A stretch of DNA of 30,924 nucleotides from Candidatus Jorgensenbacteria bacterium RIFCSPLOWO2_12_FULL_42_11 (GTDB lineage: Bacteria; Patescibacteriota; Minisyncoccia; UBA6257; MFKM01). The position numbers were made by a program, and so were the translations under genes. The stretch spans positions 1 through 30,924 of the forward strand of contig MFKM01000030.1 of assembly GCA_001779575.1 (NCBI GenBank). Reading direction: 5' to 3'. A model generated the notes under the pieces. It did not search any database. It saw only the letters and a program-made list of their open reading frames with translations, and was not told where the DNA came from. Positions 13,876-20,732 of this stretch are shown piece by piece (the first letter of the stretch is position 1; every line of letters starts with the position of its first letter).

Positions 13876-14256
13876 ATGGATTACTATGAATGGTTAAGCG
13901 GTAAAATCGGGATTTTGGTAAAAGAATTAGAGGAGCAACTTGGCAGAGAATTCAATTATGATTTGGAAGTGGCTTCGGGAGCGGCTAGGCACAGCGAAGC
14001 GATGATGCGGCATGGAACTTGTTATCACGCCCCGAAAGAATACCTGGGGATAGTCAGGGTGGAATTAATAAATAGCGCTTTTGCTCATTACAATAATGAT
14101 TCCATCGAGCTGACTATTAAAAAAATAGCCGTGGATTTTATTAATTCCCCGCATCATGCCTCTTTGAGGCGGCATTCGTCAATCGGTTGCGGTTTGGCAA
14201 TCAGAGAAATAGAAAACGGAATAGTGCTGTTTGCTACGCTAAGATTGAAAGGTTAA
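13876..14256 (+). CDS. small CAP-domain (SCP/PR-1-like) protein without signal peptide
   Basis: A 126-residue protein matching the CAP superfamily outline: ASGAARHSEAMMRHG (helix 1), CYHAPKEYLG with H51, VELINSAFAH with E63 in place of the usual GENIA, a helix TIKKIAVDFINSPHHASL with H93/H94 where family members have SPGHR, and SSIGCGLAIREIENGIVLFATL as the final strands. The His-Glu-His set of the CAP cavity is therefore retained. Known bacterial CAP proteins are mostly exported, but this one starts straight with the domain and has no signal peptide or anchor. It has the strongest ribosome binding site here, its own 120-base upstream gap and a terminator, so it is a single-gene unit. Function unknown. 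Confidence 0.7.
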   Translation: MDYYEWLSGKIGILVKELEEQLGREFNYDLEVASGAARHSEAMMRHGTCYHAPKEYLGIVRVELINSAFAHYNNDSIELTIKKIAVDFINSPHHASLRRHSSIGCGLAIREIENGIVLFATLRLKG

Positions 14257-14266
14257 AAAAAGAAGA

Positions 14267-14438
14267 CAAATAAAAGAGCCCTGCTTGATTCGGGCTCTTT
14301 CTATTTTTAATTGCGAAACCCCGCTTCGGATTGAATCCTGATAAAAATCAGGTGGGTGGACTCAGCTTTAACCCGAAAGCTAAAGTAATTCGTCCCCCCT
14401 TAAAAATGAAATTGTGCAGGATTCAACCTTAGCGAGGC
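14267..14438 (-). ncRNA. candidate structured small RNA with own promoter and terminator
   Basis: On the minus strand a promoter (14445-14472) predicts a start at about 14438, exactly at the base of a long stem. CCUCGCU pairs with AGCGGGG, then after a small internal loop 12 bp pair (14417-14428 with 14329-14340). Inside are an 8-bp arm (14392-14399 with 14354-14361, one mismatch), a 6-bp AGCUUU hairpin and a competing CCUGAU-UUUU-AUCAGG hairpin. The RNA would end at the terminator 14273-14300. Two positions of the closing stem are G-U on this strand but C-A or A-C on the other, supporting minus-strand RNA. It is not tRNA or 5S rRNA, and I see no SRP or RNase P motifs. A 6S-like role is possible by size only. 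Confidence 0.6.
14273..14300. terminator. bidirectional intrinsic terminator
   Basis: A perfect 9-bp stem AAAGAGCCC (14273-14281) with GGGCTCTTT (14292-14300) and a 10-nt loop. On the plus strand CTATTTTT follows, ending the CAP gene; on the minus strand TATTTG follows, ending the small RNA. Confidence 0.85.
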
Positions 14439-14444
14439 ATTTAC

Positions 14445-14472
14445 ATTATAACAAAATTTGAAATAAATTCAA
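14445..14472 (-). promoter_or_regulatory. promoter of the candidate small RNA
   Basis: On the minus strand: TTGAAT (14472-14467), a 16-bp spacer, and extended -10 TGT-TATAAT (14453-14445). It lies in the last codons of tatD and overlaps its TAA stop. Confidence 0.6.
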
Positions 14473-15225
14473 GGCGTTGTCGGCGGTTTGTTTCGCTGTT
14501 TTTTCCAAAGAAAGACCGCGGAGACTGGCGATTTTCTGGGCTGTGTAAGTAATATAGGCCGGTTCGTTTCTCTGGCCGCGGCGGGGAACCGGCGCCAAAT
14601 AAGGACAATCCGTTTCAATCAAAATTTTTTCCAACGGCAAATTTTTGATAATTTCGTCGTATTCGGAAGAATAGGTGATAATTCCGGTAAAGCCGATAAA
14701 GAAACCCAATTCCAGATATTGTTTCGCCTGTTGCCGGTTTCCCGAAAAACAATGGATCACCCCGTTTAATTTAGAATTTAGAACATGGAATTTAGAATTT
14801 AGGATTTCTATAAGGTCATCGTGGGCTTCGCGGCAATGAATGATAAGCGGTTTATTTATTTCCCGGGCCAATCTTAAATGTTCCAGAAATAATTTTTTCT
14901 GCCTGATTCTTGATTCGGGATTTTTGACGCGATAGTAGTCCAGACCGGTTTCACCGATAGCCGCCACTTTATCGGAATTTTTAGCCAAGGTTAGATATTT
15001 TTGATAAACAAAATTTTCATCTTCGGCGCTAGTCGGGTGAAGTCCGACAGCCGCCCAAACTCCTTTTTCGTAATTTTCGGCTATGGCAACCGCTTGCTCG
15101 CTGTCAGCGTATCGGGAGCCGACATTAACCAGCCAAAGATTTTTATCAAGGCAATTTTTGATAATTTTCAGATAGTCGTTATCGAAAGCCTTGAAATTAA
15201 GGTGAGCGTGCGAATCAAAAAACAT
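14446..15225 (-). CDS. tatD: TatD family metal-dependent hydrolase (DNase)
   Basis: Amidohydrolase-fold enzyme with 3'-5' DNase activity in studied members. The 259 residues start with the metal motif FDSHAHLN, followed by VGLHPTSA, AIGETGLDYY (metal Glu), PLIIHCREAH, GVIHCFSG and ETDCPYLAPVPRRGQRNEP, the complete family set. The start MFFDSHAHLN is standard. Oddity: between HCREAHDDLIEI and GVIHCFSG lies LNSKFHVLNSKLN, encoded by two copies of CTAAATTCTAAATT (about 14768-14805), the same AT-rich word found in intergenic repeats here. A 42-bp palindrome ends 9 bases upstream of the ATG. The stop overlaps the promoter of the candidate small RNA. Confidence 0.93.
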   Translation of the reverse strand: MFFDSHAHLNFKAFDNDYLKIIKNCLDKNLWLVNVGSRYADSEQAVAIAENYEKGVWAAVGLHPTSAEDENFVYQKYLTLAKNSDKVAAIGETGLDYYRVKNPESRIRQKKLFLEHLRLAREINKPLIIHCREAHDDLIEILNSKFHVLNSKLNGVIHCFSGNRQQAKQYLELGFFIGFTGIITYSSEYDEIIKNLPLEKILIETDCPYLAPVPRRGQRNEPAYITYTAQKIASLRGLSLEKTAKQTADNALNLFQILL

Positions 15226-15233
15226 ATTTCTTA

Positions 15234-15275
15234 TTTACTATTGTAATTCCACGATCGTGGAATTACAATAGTAAA
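15234..15275. repeat. 42-bp perfect palindrome upstream of tatD
   Basis: Two 21-base halves meet without a spacer at the centre CGATCG and are exact reverse complements. Because of the symmetry each strand carries TTGTAA, 17 bases, then TACAAT, so it could be a promoter in both directions, or an operator; on the minus strand TACAAT lies 14 bases before the tatD ATG. If transcribed from further upstream it would form a 5' hairpin. The GTAATTC core resembles the palindrome at the end of pilB. Confidence 0.8.
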
Positions 15276-15288
15276 AGCAGAAACAAAT

Positions 15289-15316
15289 AAAAACCTTCGT
15301 AAAAACGAAGGTTTTT
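15289..15316 (-). terminator. intrinsic terminator of tRNA-Pro(UGG)
   Basis: A 12-bp stem AAAAACCTTCGT with its perfect complement and an AAAA loop. On the minus strand the stem ends in GGTTTTTATTTG, a good U-run, about 30 bases downstream of the tRNA. Confidence 0.8.
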
Positions 15317-15348
15317 GCAATTTTGTCTGGTTATTTTAAAGAGCGAAG

Positions 15349-15425
15349 TCAGGATGGAAGGATTTGAACCTTCATCTTCTCGGTCCCAAACCGAGTGCTT
15401 TGCCTTGGTTTTAAGCTACACCCTG
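15349..15425 (-). tRNA. tRNA-Pro (anticodon UGG)
   Basis: Full cloverleaf on the minus strand: acceptor CAGGGTG with CATCCTG (one G-U), D stem GCTT/AAGC with GG in the loop, anticodon stem CTCGG/CCGAG around TTTGGGA (anticodon TGG, G37), T arm GAAGG-TTCAAAT-CCTTC, discriminator A. First base C pairs with G72 as in bacterial proline tRNAs. CCA is not encoded (next bases CTT), so it must be added after transcription. Confidence 0.93.
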
Positions 15426-15450
15426 GTTAATTATTGAAATAAGCCGGTTT

Positions 15451-16407
15451 TCACTTAACCCGATTTTGTAAAGGATACAATTCTTTGTCAATCGTTCTTT
15501 CAAAGCACGTTTCCCCGGCATTGTATTGCCAGTTTTGATTATAGCCGCCGTCTATTGGCTTGGGCGCGGTTGGCGCTTGGTTTTCGGAATCGCCGCTATC
15601 CAGGCCAAACACGGCGCAGAGCTCAAACGATTCAAAGCCCTTGACGGTATAGGCGTATGGTTTGCCGGTGAGGGGGTCGGTTGGCGTTTTGTAGCCGCTG
15701 ATGCTGTTTTCCAAAGCCGAAAGATTTTCGGGCAGAACTCTTTTGTTGAACCAATAATTGACGATTTCCGATTGGATATTTTGCAAATTATTTATTCTTT
15801 GCTGGTCAAACCGCCTGACTCTTTCCCGGGCGGGAGAGCCGATAATAAAAAATCCGGTTATGACGGTAATCGCCACCAAGCCGGAAATAATCCAAACAAA
15901 ACACCGGAGTTTCTTGCTGGCGGAAGGAAATTCTCTTCTTGAATCCCAAAGATAATAACCAAAAATCAAACCAGCCAGAAAAAGCGCGGCCAGAGATTTT
16001 AAAATAAAGCGGATGGTGATTTCGCCTCCCAGAAAACTCCGGATGATGCCTATCAAGTCGCCGATTATAATAAGACCCGCTATAAAGAGAGTGAAATAAA
16101 TAAGCCATTTTCTTATTTTCATATTTCTTGTCTCCGGCTCTCTTTTATAATTTTTGTCCAAAAACCAGGAAATCCAGATTAAAGCGGGGAAAACGATAAT
16201 GATGAAAGAAATTGAAAATCTTATTAAATCTTGGTAATGAGAAGTTTGATAATAGCCGAATTGGGGAAGTTTGTCCGGCGCCAAAATGTTTATGTATTGA
16301 AAAATAAGGGTGAGGAAATTGGCCGCGCTTGAATAAAGCATGATAATGGCGAACAGATGAAGAAAGACGTGTTTGGGAGATACTTTTGTCTGGTTTGGGT
16401 TTTCCAT
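15451..16407 (-). CDS. DUF5671-like membrane protein
   Basis: A 318-residue protein of unknown function. It has two pairs of N-terminal helices (HLFAIIMLYSSAANFLTLIFQYIN and a SISFIIIVFPALIWISWFL segment, then LIYFTLFIAGLIIIGDLIGII and a further LKSLAALFLAGLIFGYYLW), followed by a fifth helix (VWIISGLVAITVITGFFIIG) and a soluble tail. The first part fits the DUF5671 family often seen in Parcubacteria. The tail (RRFDQQRINNLQNIQSEIVNYW to the end) contains DPLTGKPYAYTVKG and NAGETCFERTIDKELYP, which look like an extracytoplasmic sensor-like module. Its stop-side neighbour is tRNA-Pro; the peroxiredoxin stop is directly adjacent to its ATG, so it is probably the last gene of the NDH-2/peroxiredoxin operon. 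Confidence 0.72.
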   Translation of the reverse strand: MENPNQTKVSPKHVFLHLFAIIMLYSSAANFLTLIFQYINILAPDKLPQFGYYQTSHYQDLIRFSISFIIIVFPALIWISWFLDKNYKREPETRNMKIRKWLIYFTLFIAGLIIIGDLIGIIRSFLGGEITIRFILKSLAALFLAGLIFGYYLWDSRREFPSASKKLRCFVWIISGLVAITVITGFFIIGSPARERVRRFDQQRINNLQNIQSEIVNYWFNKRVLPENLSALENSISGYKTPTDPLTGKPYAYTVKGFESFELCAVFGLDSGDSENQAPTAPKPIDGGYNQNWQYNAGETCFERTIDKELYPLQNRVK

Positions 16408-16971
16408 TTAAATTTTCCCTATTAAATCTACTCCGGGTTTAAGCGGGTCTTTTCCGGGCGTCCAGTTGGCGGGGCAGACATTGCCTTTGTGGTTGCGGAC
16501 AAATTGGGCCGCTTCAAGTTTGCGCTTTGTTTCCTCAATGCTCCGACCGATGCTATTGTCGTGAATTTCAACGGTTTTGAGAACGCCGTCGGGGTCAATA
16601 ATAAACGTGCCGCGCAACGCCAGGCCTTCCGTTTCAATATAAACGCCAAACAGGCGCGCGATATTGCCGGTCGGATCGGCCAGCATGGGGTATCGCACTT
16701 TGGCAATTGCGGGGGAATTGTCATGCCACGCTTTGTGCGCGAACACCGTATCGGTGCTTATACTCATTATCTCCGCGTCTAATTTTTGAAATTCCGCGTA
16801 ACGCGCCGCCGCGTCTTCCAGCTCCGTCGGGCAAACGAAAGTAAAATCGGCGGGATAAAAAATGAGCGCGATCCATTTCCCGCGATAATCGGAAAGTTTT
16901 ATTTTTTTAATTTCATTGTTCTGGTACGCGTCCAGTTCAAAATCGGGAACTATTGTGTTGATAGCAATCAT
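16408..16971 (-). CDS. typical 2-Cys peroxiredoxin (AhpC/Prx1 type)
   Basis: Reduces hydrogen peroxide and organic peroxides. From the chosen start MIAINTIVPDFEL it has 187 residues, the family norm. The peroxidatic cysteine is C47 in YPADFTFVCPTE, and the resolving cysteine is C166 in GNVCPANW; the conserved RGTFIIDP segment is present. An upstream in-frame start would add 23 residues lying across the promoter and is unlikely. An extended -10 (TGG-TATAAT, 16986-16978) sits 6 bases before the ATG, implying a leaderless message of its own besides read-through from the upstream oxidoreductase gene. The electron donor is unknown; the adjacent flavoprotein is a candidate by position only. Confidence 0.93.
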   Translation of the reverse strand: MIAINTIVPDFELDAYQNNEIKKIKLSDYRGKWIALIFYPADFTFVCPTELEDAAARYAEFQKLDAEIMSISTDTVFAHKAWHDNSPAIAKVRYPMLADPTGNIARLFGVYIETEGLALRGTFIIDPDGVLKTVEIHDNSIGRSIEETKRKLEAAQFVRNHKGNVCPANWTPGKDPLKPGVDLIGKI

Positions 16972-16977
16972 ATTCGC

Positions 16978-16986
16978 ATTATACCA
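16978..16986 (-). promoter_or_regulatory. extended -10 promoter of the peroxiredoxin gene
   Basis: TGG-TATAAT on the minus strand, 6 bases before the ATG and just after the upstream gene's stop. The start would be at the ATG, a leaderless transcript. No clear -35. Confidence 0.6.
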
Positions 16987-16996
16987 CAGCCGGTTT

Positions 16997-18238
16997 TTAT
17001 GGCTGGTCTTTTTGGGGCAGGCAAACCGCGCATGATTCACAGAGTGTTTTGCCGCTTTGAAAAACCAGAATTGCTTTACGCGGCGAAAGAATGGTCAGAA
17101 AAAATCGAAAGTCGGCTAGTTGGCGAAGCCACCACCCGATTTTCCCGTAGAAACGCAACCGGCCGATTATTACCGCCGCCCAGCCGGGCCCCGCCGGTAT
17201 CGCGTAAAACGGCGCGCGGGGCTGGTAAGGCGACAATGGCTTGCCGGCCAGTTTTCTTATCATTGTTTTGGCCGCAAATTTACCGTCGCGAATCGCGGTC
17301 TGCGCCATTCCCGCGTAAAGAGTGGCGGCGGCATCTCCGATGACAAACACGTTTTCGTAATCTTTGGGCTGAAGATATTCATTGACCAAGACACGGCCTT
17401 TTTTATCAATTTCCAATCCGGCAGTTTCGCCATATAAATAGTTTGGTTTCAAGCCGGCAGCCCAAACGACGGTTTTCGTTTTTATTTCCATGTCCTTGAG
17501 ATAAATTCCTTCAACGTCTTCTTTGGTCACTGCTTTGTTGAGAAAGATATCCACTCCTAAATCGCGCAGTCGTTGTTCCACTCGTTTTGACACGTCTTCC
17601 GGCAGAAGAGGCAGGATCCTTGGCGCGGCCTCAATGAGATTGATAGCGATCAGCGACGGGTCAAGGCGGTGGTTTTTCGCCAATTTTTGGCGATAGACCG
17701 CCAGTTCTCCGGCCAGCTCCGCGCCGCTCGCGCCGGCGCCAATTATAATAATACGCGCCGCGCATATTTTTTCCGCGGCATTTATTTTTTCGCAGGAAGC
17801 GAATAATTCATGCAGATGTTTTTTGAGTCGCAAGGCTTCGTTGACGGATTTAAACCCGAACGATAATTCTTGGAGGCCGGGGATGTTAAAATACGCCGTT
17901 TCGTTTCCCAGAGAAAGGACAAGGAAATCAAATGAATAACGCGAGTCGGAACCGCCAACCAATATTTTTTCTTTCAGATTTATTCGCGCGACGGCGTCTT
18001 CAATAATTTCCACGCCGGTGTCGTTAAATATCTCTTTTAGCGGAATGCGTGCCTCAAGCAACGAACGGCCGGTTGCCGCCCGATAGAGCGCGGCGGAATA
18101 TTCAAAATACGGCTTGTCGCTGATTAAAACTATTTTCGCGTTCGGCAATTTTCTTTTCGCTAAATCCAAAGCCGCGCGTATTCCCCCGAATCCGCCGCCG
18201 ACAATGACAATTTTTTTTGACGGTTTTAATGACTCCAT
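16997..18238 (-). CDS. NDH-2-like NAD(P)H:quinone oxidoreductase (FAD)
   Basis: A 413-residue two-dinucleotide-fold flavoprotein. FAD site KIVIVGGGFGGIRAALDLA at the N-terminus, NAD(P)H site IIIIGAGASGAELAGELA near residue 165, VVWAAGLKPN, and the FAD-closing motif VFVIGDAAATLYAGMAQTAIRDG. This fits type II NADH dehydrogenase or a close pyridine nucleotide-disulfide relative. The start MESLKPSKKIVIV is chosen because a TACAAT -10 lies 7 bases upstream; an in-frame start 12 codons earlier would overlap it. The C-terminus ends in CESCAVC, an unusual three-cysteine cluster. It heads an operon with peroxiredoxin, which suggests oxygen or peroxide defence. Confidence 0.85.
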   Translation of the reverse strand: MESLKPSKKIVIVGGGFGGIRAALDLAKRKLPNAKIVLISDKPYFEYSAALYRAATGRSLLEARIPLKEIFNDTGVEIIEDAVARINLKEKILVGGSDSRYSFDFLVLSLGNETAYFNIPGLQELSFGFKSVNEALRLKKHLHELFASCEKINAAEKICAARIIIIGAGASGAELAGELAVYRQKLAKNHRLDPSLIAINLIEAAPRILPLLPEDVSKRVEQRLRDLGVDIFLNKAVTKEDVEGIYLKDMEIKTKTVVWAAGLKPNYLYGETAGLEIDKKGRVLVNEYLQPKDYENVFVIGDAAATLYAGMAQTAIRDGKFAAKTMIRKLAGKPLSPYQPRAPFYAIPAGPGWAAVIIGRLRFYGKIGWWLRQLADFRFFLTILSPRKAILVFQSGKTLCESCAVCLPQKDQP

Positions 18239-18245
18239 CGCATTT

Positions 18246-18254
18246 ATTGTATCA
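18246..18254 (-). promoter_or_regulatory. extended -10 promoter of the NDH-2-like gene
   Basis: TGA-TACAAT on the minus strand, with 7 bases to the ATG at 18238, so the message would be leaderless or nearly so. Confidence 0.5.
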
Positions 18255-18309
18255 ATAAAATAAAAAAATCCCAATCAAAATTAAGATTTTTAATGGCGAA
18301 GGTCGTATT

Positions 18310-18383
18310 TGGTCGGGCTGCCGGGAATTGAACCCGGTCTACATGCACCCCATGCATGCGTACTGCCGGTATACTACAGCCCG
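18310..18383 (-). tRNA. tRNA-Pro (anticodon GGG), CCA encoded
   Basis: Minus-strand cloverleaf: acceptor CGGGCTG/CAGCCCG, D stem GTAT/GTAC, anticodon stem CATGC/GCATG around ATGGGGT (anticodon GGG, G37), T arm CCGGG-TTCAATT-CCCGG, discriminator A, followed by CCA in the DNA. C1-G72 fits proline. It lies 14 bases downstream of rpmB and is probably co-transcribed. Confidence 0.93.
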
Positions 18384-18397
18384 AAGCCCTGTTTGTT

Positions 18398-18583
18398 TTA
18401 GGCCTTGGATTTGGTCAGGGTTTTGATACAGCGGACGCAAGCTTTTACTCTTTTGCCGGCAAGCAGACGAGTCCATTGCAAATTAGGATATTTTTTCGTC
18501 TTTTCGGTGGGATTGTATTTCCCGCGCAGTTTTTTCCGGCTCCTTCCCATTATTGATATTTTTTCGCAAAAATAACATTTCAT
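18398..18583 (-). CDS. rpmB: 50S ribosomal protein L28, zinc-ribbon form
   Basis: A 61-residue L28. The start CYFC (C3, C6) and later CVRC (C49, C52 region) make a zinc ribbon. Between them is the L28 core GRSRKKLRGKYNPTEKTKKYPNLQW with the conserved NLQ and basic residues, then LLAGKRVKACVRCIKTL. It is shorter than the 77-residue E. coli protein. The start ATG 18583 has no Shine-Dalgarno sequence. The gene is divergent from the M50 protease gene and followed by tRNA-Pro(GGG). Confidence 0.88.
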   Translation of the reverse strand: MKCYFCEKISIMGRSRKKLRGKYNPTEKTKKYPNLQWTRLLAGKRVKACVRCIKTLTKSKA

Positions 18584-18605
18584 AATACTCTTTATATTAA
18601 AAGGT

Positions 18606-18614
18606 TGTTATAAT
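18606..18614 (+). promoter_or_regulatory. extended -10 promoter of the M50 protease gene
   Basis: TGT-TATAAT ends 7 bases before ATG 18622, so transcription should start at or within a base of the ATG (leaderless). The same short gap must hold the divergent rpmB promoter. Confidence 0.6.
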
Positions 18615-18621
18615 AAAATCA

Positions 18622-19257
18622 ATGCCCGATATTTCCATCAAAATTTTTCAGCTGATTGTCTTGTACTCGTCAATCGTGATCCATGAAGTTTCGCATGGAA
18701 TGGCCGCTTATAAGTTAGGGGACCCGACGGCCAAATTGGCCGGTCGGTTAAGCTTTAATCCCTTAAAGCACATTGACCCGTTTGGCACGGTTATTCTGCC
18801 TTTGCTTCTGGTTTTTTCCCAAAGCCCTTTTATCATTTGCTACGCCAAACCGGTTCCTTTCAACCCCAATAATTTTCGGGATGTTAAAAAAGGAACGATC
18901 CTGACGGGATTGGCCGGACCATTGTCAAACATTGTTTTGGCGATTATTTTCGGGTTGTTGATAAGATTATTGAGTTTTTTCGGGTTGTTGTCTTTTGACC
19001 TTTTATCGCTTTTGTCTGTAATTGTTTTTTTAAACATTTTACTGGCTCTTTTTAACCTGGCTCCTTTTCCTCCTTTTGACGGTCATCATCTGGTTTTTTC
19101 TCTTTTGCCGGGGGAATTGCGCGGGCTTAAAGTTTTTTTGTCCGAGAATTCCTGGATTTTGATGCTGGTTTGGATTTTTATTATTTTTCCGTCTTTACTG
19201 GTTCCCTTAGTTTATCAGTTTTCAAGGATTATTATAGGCGGCTCGATTGGGCTTTAG
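18622..19257 (+). CDS. site-2 protease family (M50) membrane metalloprotease
   Basis: Intramembrane zinc protease. The 211 residues contain HEVSH at 21-25 (HExxH zinc site) in the first helix and NLAPFPPFDGHH in a later helix, with the third metal ligand Asp (NxxPxxxxDG pattern). Five or so hydrophobic helices surround them. This compact, PDZ-less architecture is the short FwdE/YwhC-like group of M50 proteins. Substrates cannot be predicted. It is the first gene of a two-gene unit with the radical SAM gene 15 bases downstream. Confidence 0.9.
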   Translation: MPDISIKIFQLIVLYSSIVIHEVSHGMAAYKLGDPTAKLAGRLSFNPLKHIDPFGTVILPLLLVFSQSPFIICYAKPVPFNPNNFRDVKKGTILTGLAGPLSNIVLAIIFGLLIRLLSFFGLLSFDLLSLLSVIVFLNILLALFNLAPFPPFDGHHLVFSLLPGELRGLKVFLSENSWILMLVWIFIIFPSLLVPLVYQFSRIIIGGSIGL

Positions 19258-19272
19258 GCGGGTTTTGGAAGA

Positions 19273-20721
19273 ATGAAAACGGCTGGAGAAAATGAGATTA
19301 AATTAGCTTTAATTACCTTACAGAATGAAGGCGACCGCCAACCGCCCTTTGGCCTTCTTTATCTGGCCACTTATTTAGAGAAAAAAATTGGATTCCGAAA
19401 CACCAAAATTATAGATAAAAACTTTGAAGATGTCATGGCCGGGGTTAGGGAATATAACCCGGATTTAGCGGGAATTAGCGCTATGACTATTCACTACGAA
19501 GAAGCGAGCGAACGCGCCAAGGCTATAAAGAAAATTTTTCAGATTCCCGTCATCATAGGCGGGGTCCATGTTTCTTTGTTGCCGAATTCTTTAAGAACTT
19601 GTTTTGATATTGGCGTTATCGGAGAAGGCGAAGAAACATTCAAGGAGCTCATTTCGTTATATCAAGAAAAGAAGGAATTTAATCGGGCGGATTTAAGAAA
19701 AATCAAGGGAATCGCTTTTTGGGATGAAAATGGAAAAATAGAAATAACCGCCAGAAGGGAATTTATAAAAAACCTGGATGAAATCCCCCCGCTGGATTAT
19801 AAATACGCGGACAAAAGATACTTTGAGCCCAAACCGATTATTGGAGTCGGAAAACTGGCCAGACGGGGCTGGATCCTAACTTCTCGCGGCTGTCCCTTTC
19901 GTTGCCGTTTTTGCGCCACTTCCGATTTTTGGGGAAGCGGTTTAACCAGGTTTCATTCGCCTCAATACATCGTGTCGCATATTAAATATCTTAAGGAAAA
20001 TTTTAAAATTCAGCATTTGTTATTTTGCGACGACCTTTTTACTCTGGATAGAAATCGTCTAAAGGAAATCGCCAGGCTTTGCGAGAAAGAGAATTTATTG
20101 GACGGCCTGACCACCACGGCCCAGGCGAGGGCCAACACCGTTGACGATGAAATGGGCGAAATTTGCCGCAAGCTCAATATCAAGATTCTTCAATTTGGCT
20201 TTGAAAGCGGTTCTAAAAAAGTTCTCCAGTGGCTAAAAGGGCCGACGGTTAGCCCGGAAATTAATTTGAGGGCCATTGAAATTTCTTCACGCCATAAAAT
20301 AAAGGTTTTCGGCAGTTTGATGATGGGGGTGCCCGGAGAAACCCTTGAGGATATGAAAGAAACTTACGAGTTTATTAAAAAAGCGGTCAAAAAAGGCGCT
20401 TATCTTTTCTTGTTTGTCGCCACTCCTTATCCCGGAGGAGAATTTTGGGAGACCGCCAAAGACCGAAAAAAAGTCAACGAGGAAATGGATTTTGCCCAGC
20501 TATCTCTTTATTCTTGCCATAACCCTCTCTTATTGGATGAAAGAATAGATAAAGAAAAATTCGCGGAATTATTTTTAGAAACAAGAAAATTATTAAGATT
20601 TCAGAAATACAAGATGGTTTGGGAAATCTTATTGAATGACCCGTTGGGAATAATATTGATTATTTTCAGAAACCCTTTCTTTTGGTTTAAAAGAATATCG
20701 CTCTGGCTTGGCAAGCGTTAA
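19273..20721 (+). CDS. B12-binding domain radical SAM protein
   Basis: A 482-residue protein with an N-terminal cobalamin-binding-like domain (KLALITLQNEGDRQPPFGLLYLATYLE, then VIIGGVHVSLLP and GVIGEGEETFKEL) and a radical SAM core with CPFRCRFC at 207-214 (CxxxCxxC binding the 4Fe-4S cluster) and the QFGFESGSKKVLQWLKG segment. The DxHxxG cobalamin ligand motif is not evident, so B12 may not be bound base-off. The C-terminus (FRNPFFWFKRISLWLGKR) is hydrophobic and basic and may touch the membrane. Relatives methylate or rearrange lipids, cofactors or natural products; the substrate here is unknown. Confidence 0.85.
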   Translation: MKTAGENEIKLALITLQNEGDRQPPFGLLYLATYLEKKIGFRNTKIIDKNFEDVMAGVREYNPDLAGISAMTIHYEEASERAKAIKKIFQIPVIIGGVHVSLLPNSLRTCFDIGVIGEGEETFKELISLYQEKKEFNRADLRKIKGIAFWDENGKIEITARREFIKNLDEIPPLDYKYADKRYFEPKPIIGVGKLARRGWILTSRGCPFRCRFCATSDFWGSGLTRFHSPQYIVSHIKYLKENFKIQHLLFCDDLFTLDRNRLKEIARLCEKENLLDGLTTTAQARANTVDDEMGEICRKLNIKILQFGFESGSKKVLQWLKGPTVSPEINLRAIEISSRHKIKVFGSLMMGVPGETLEDMKETYEFIKKAVKKGAYLFLFVATPYPGGEFWETAKDRKKVNEEMDFAQLSLYSCHNPLLLDERIDKEKFAELFLETRKLLRFQKYKMVWEILLNDPLGIILIIFRNPFFWFKRISLWLGKR

Positions 20722-20732
20722 AGGCGCGGGGG

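Noticed and set aside
14311..14440. 5S rRNA on either strand
   Set aside because: The size and one CCACCUGA stretch are suggestive, but the conserved CCGAACUCAGAAGUGAAA region and the three-arm layout are absent.
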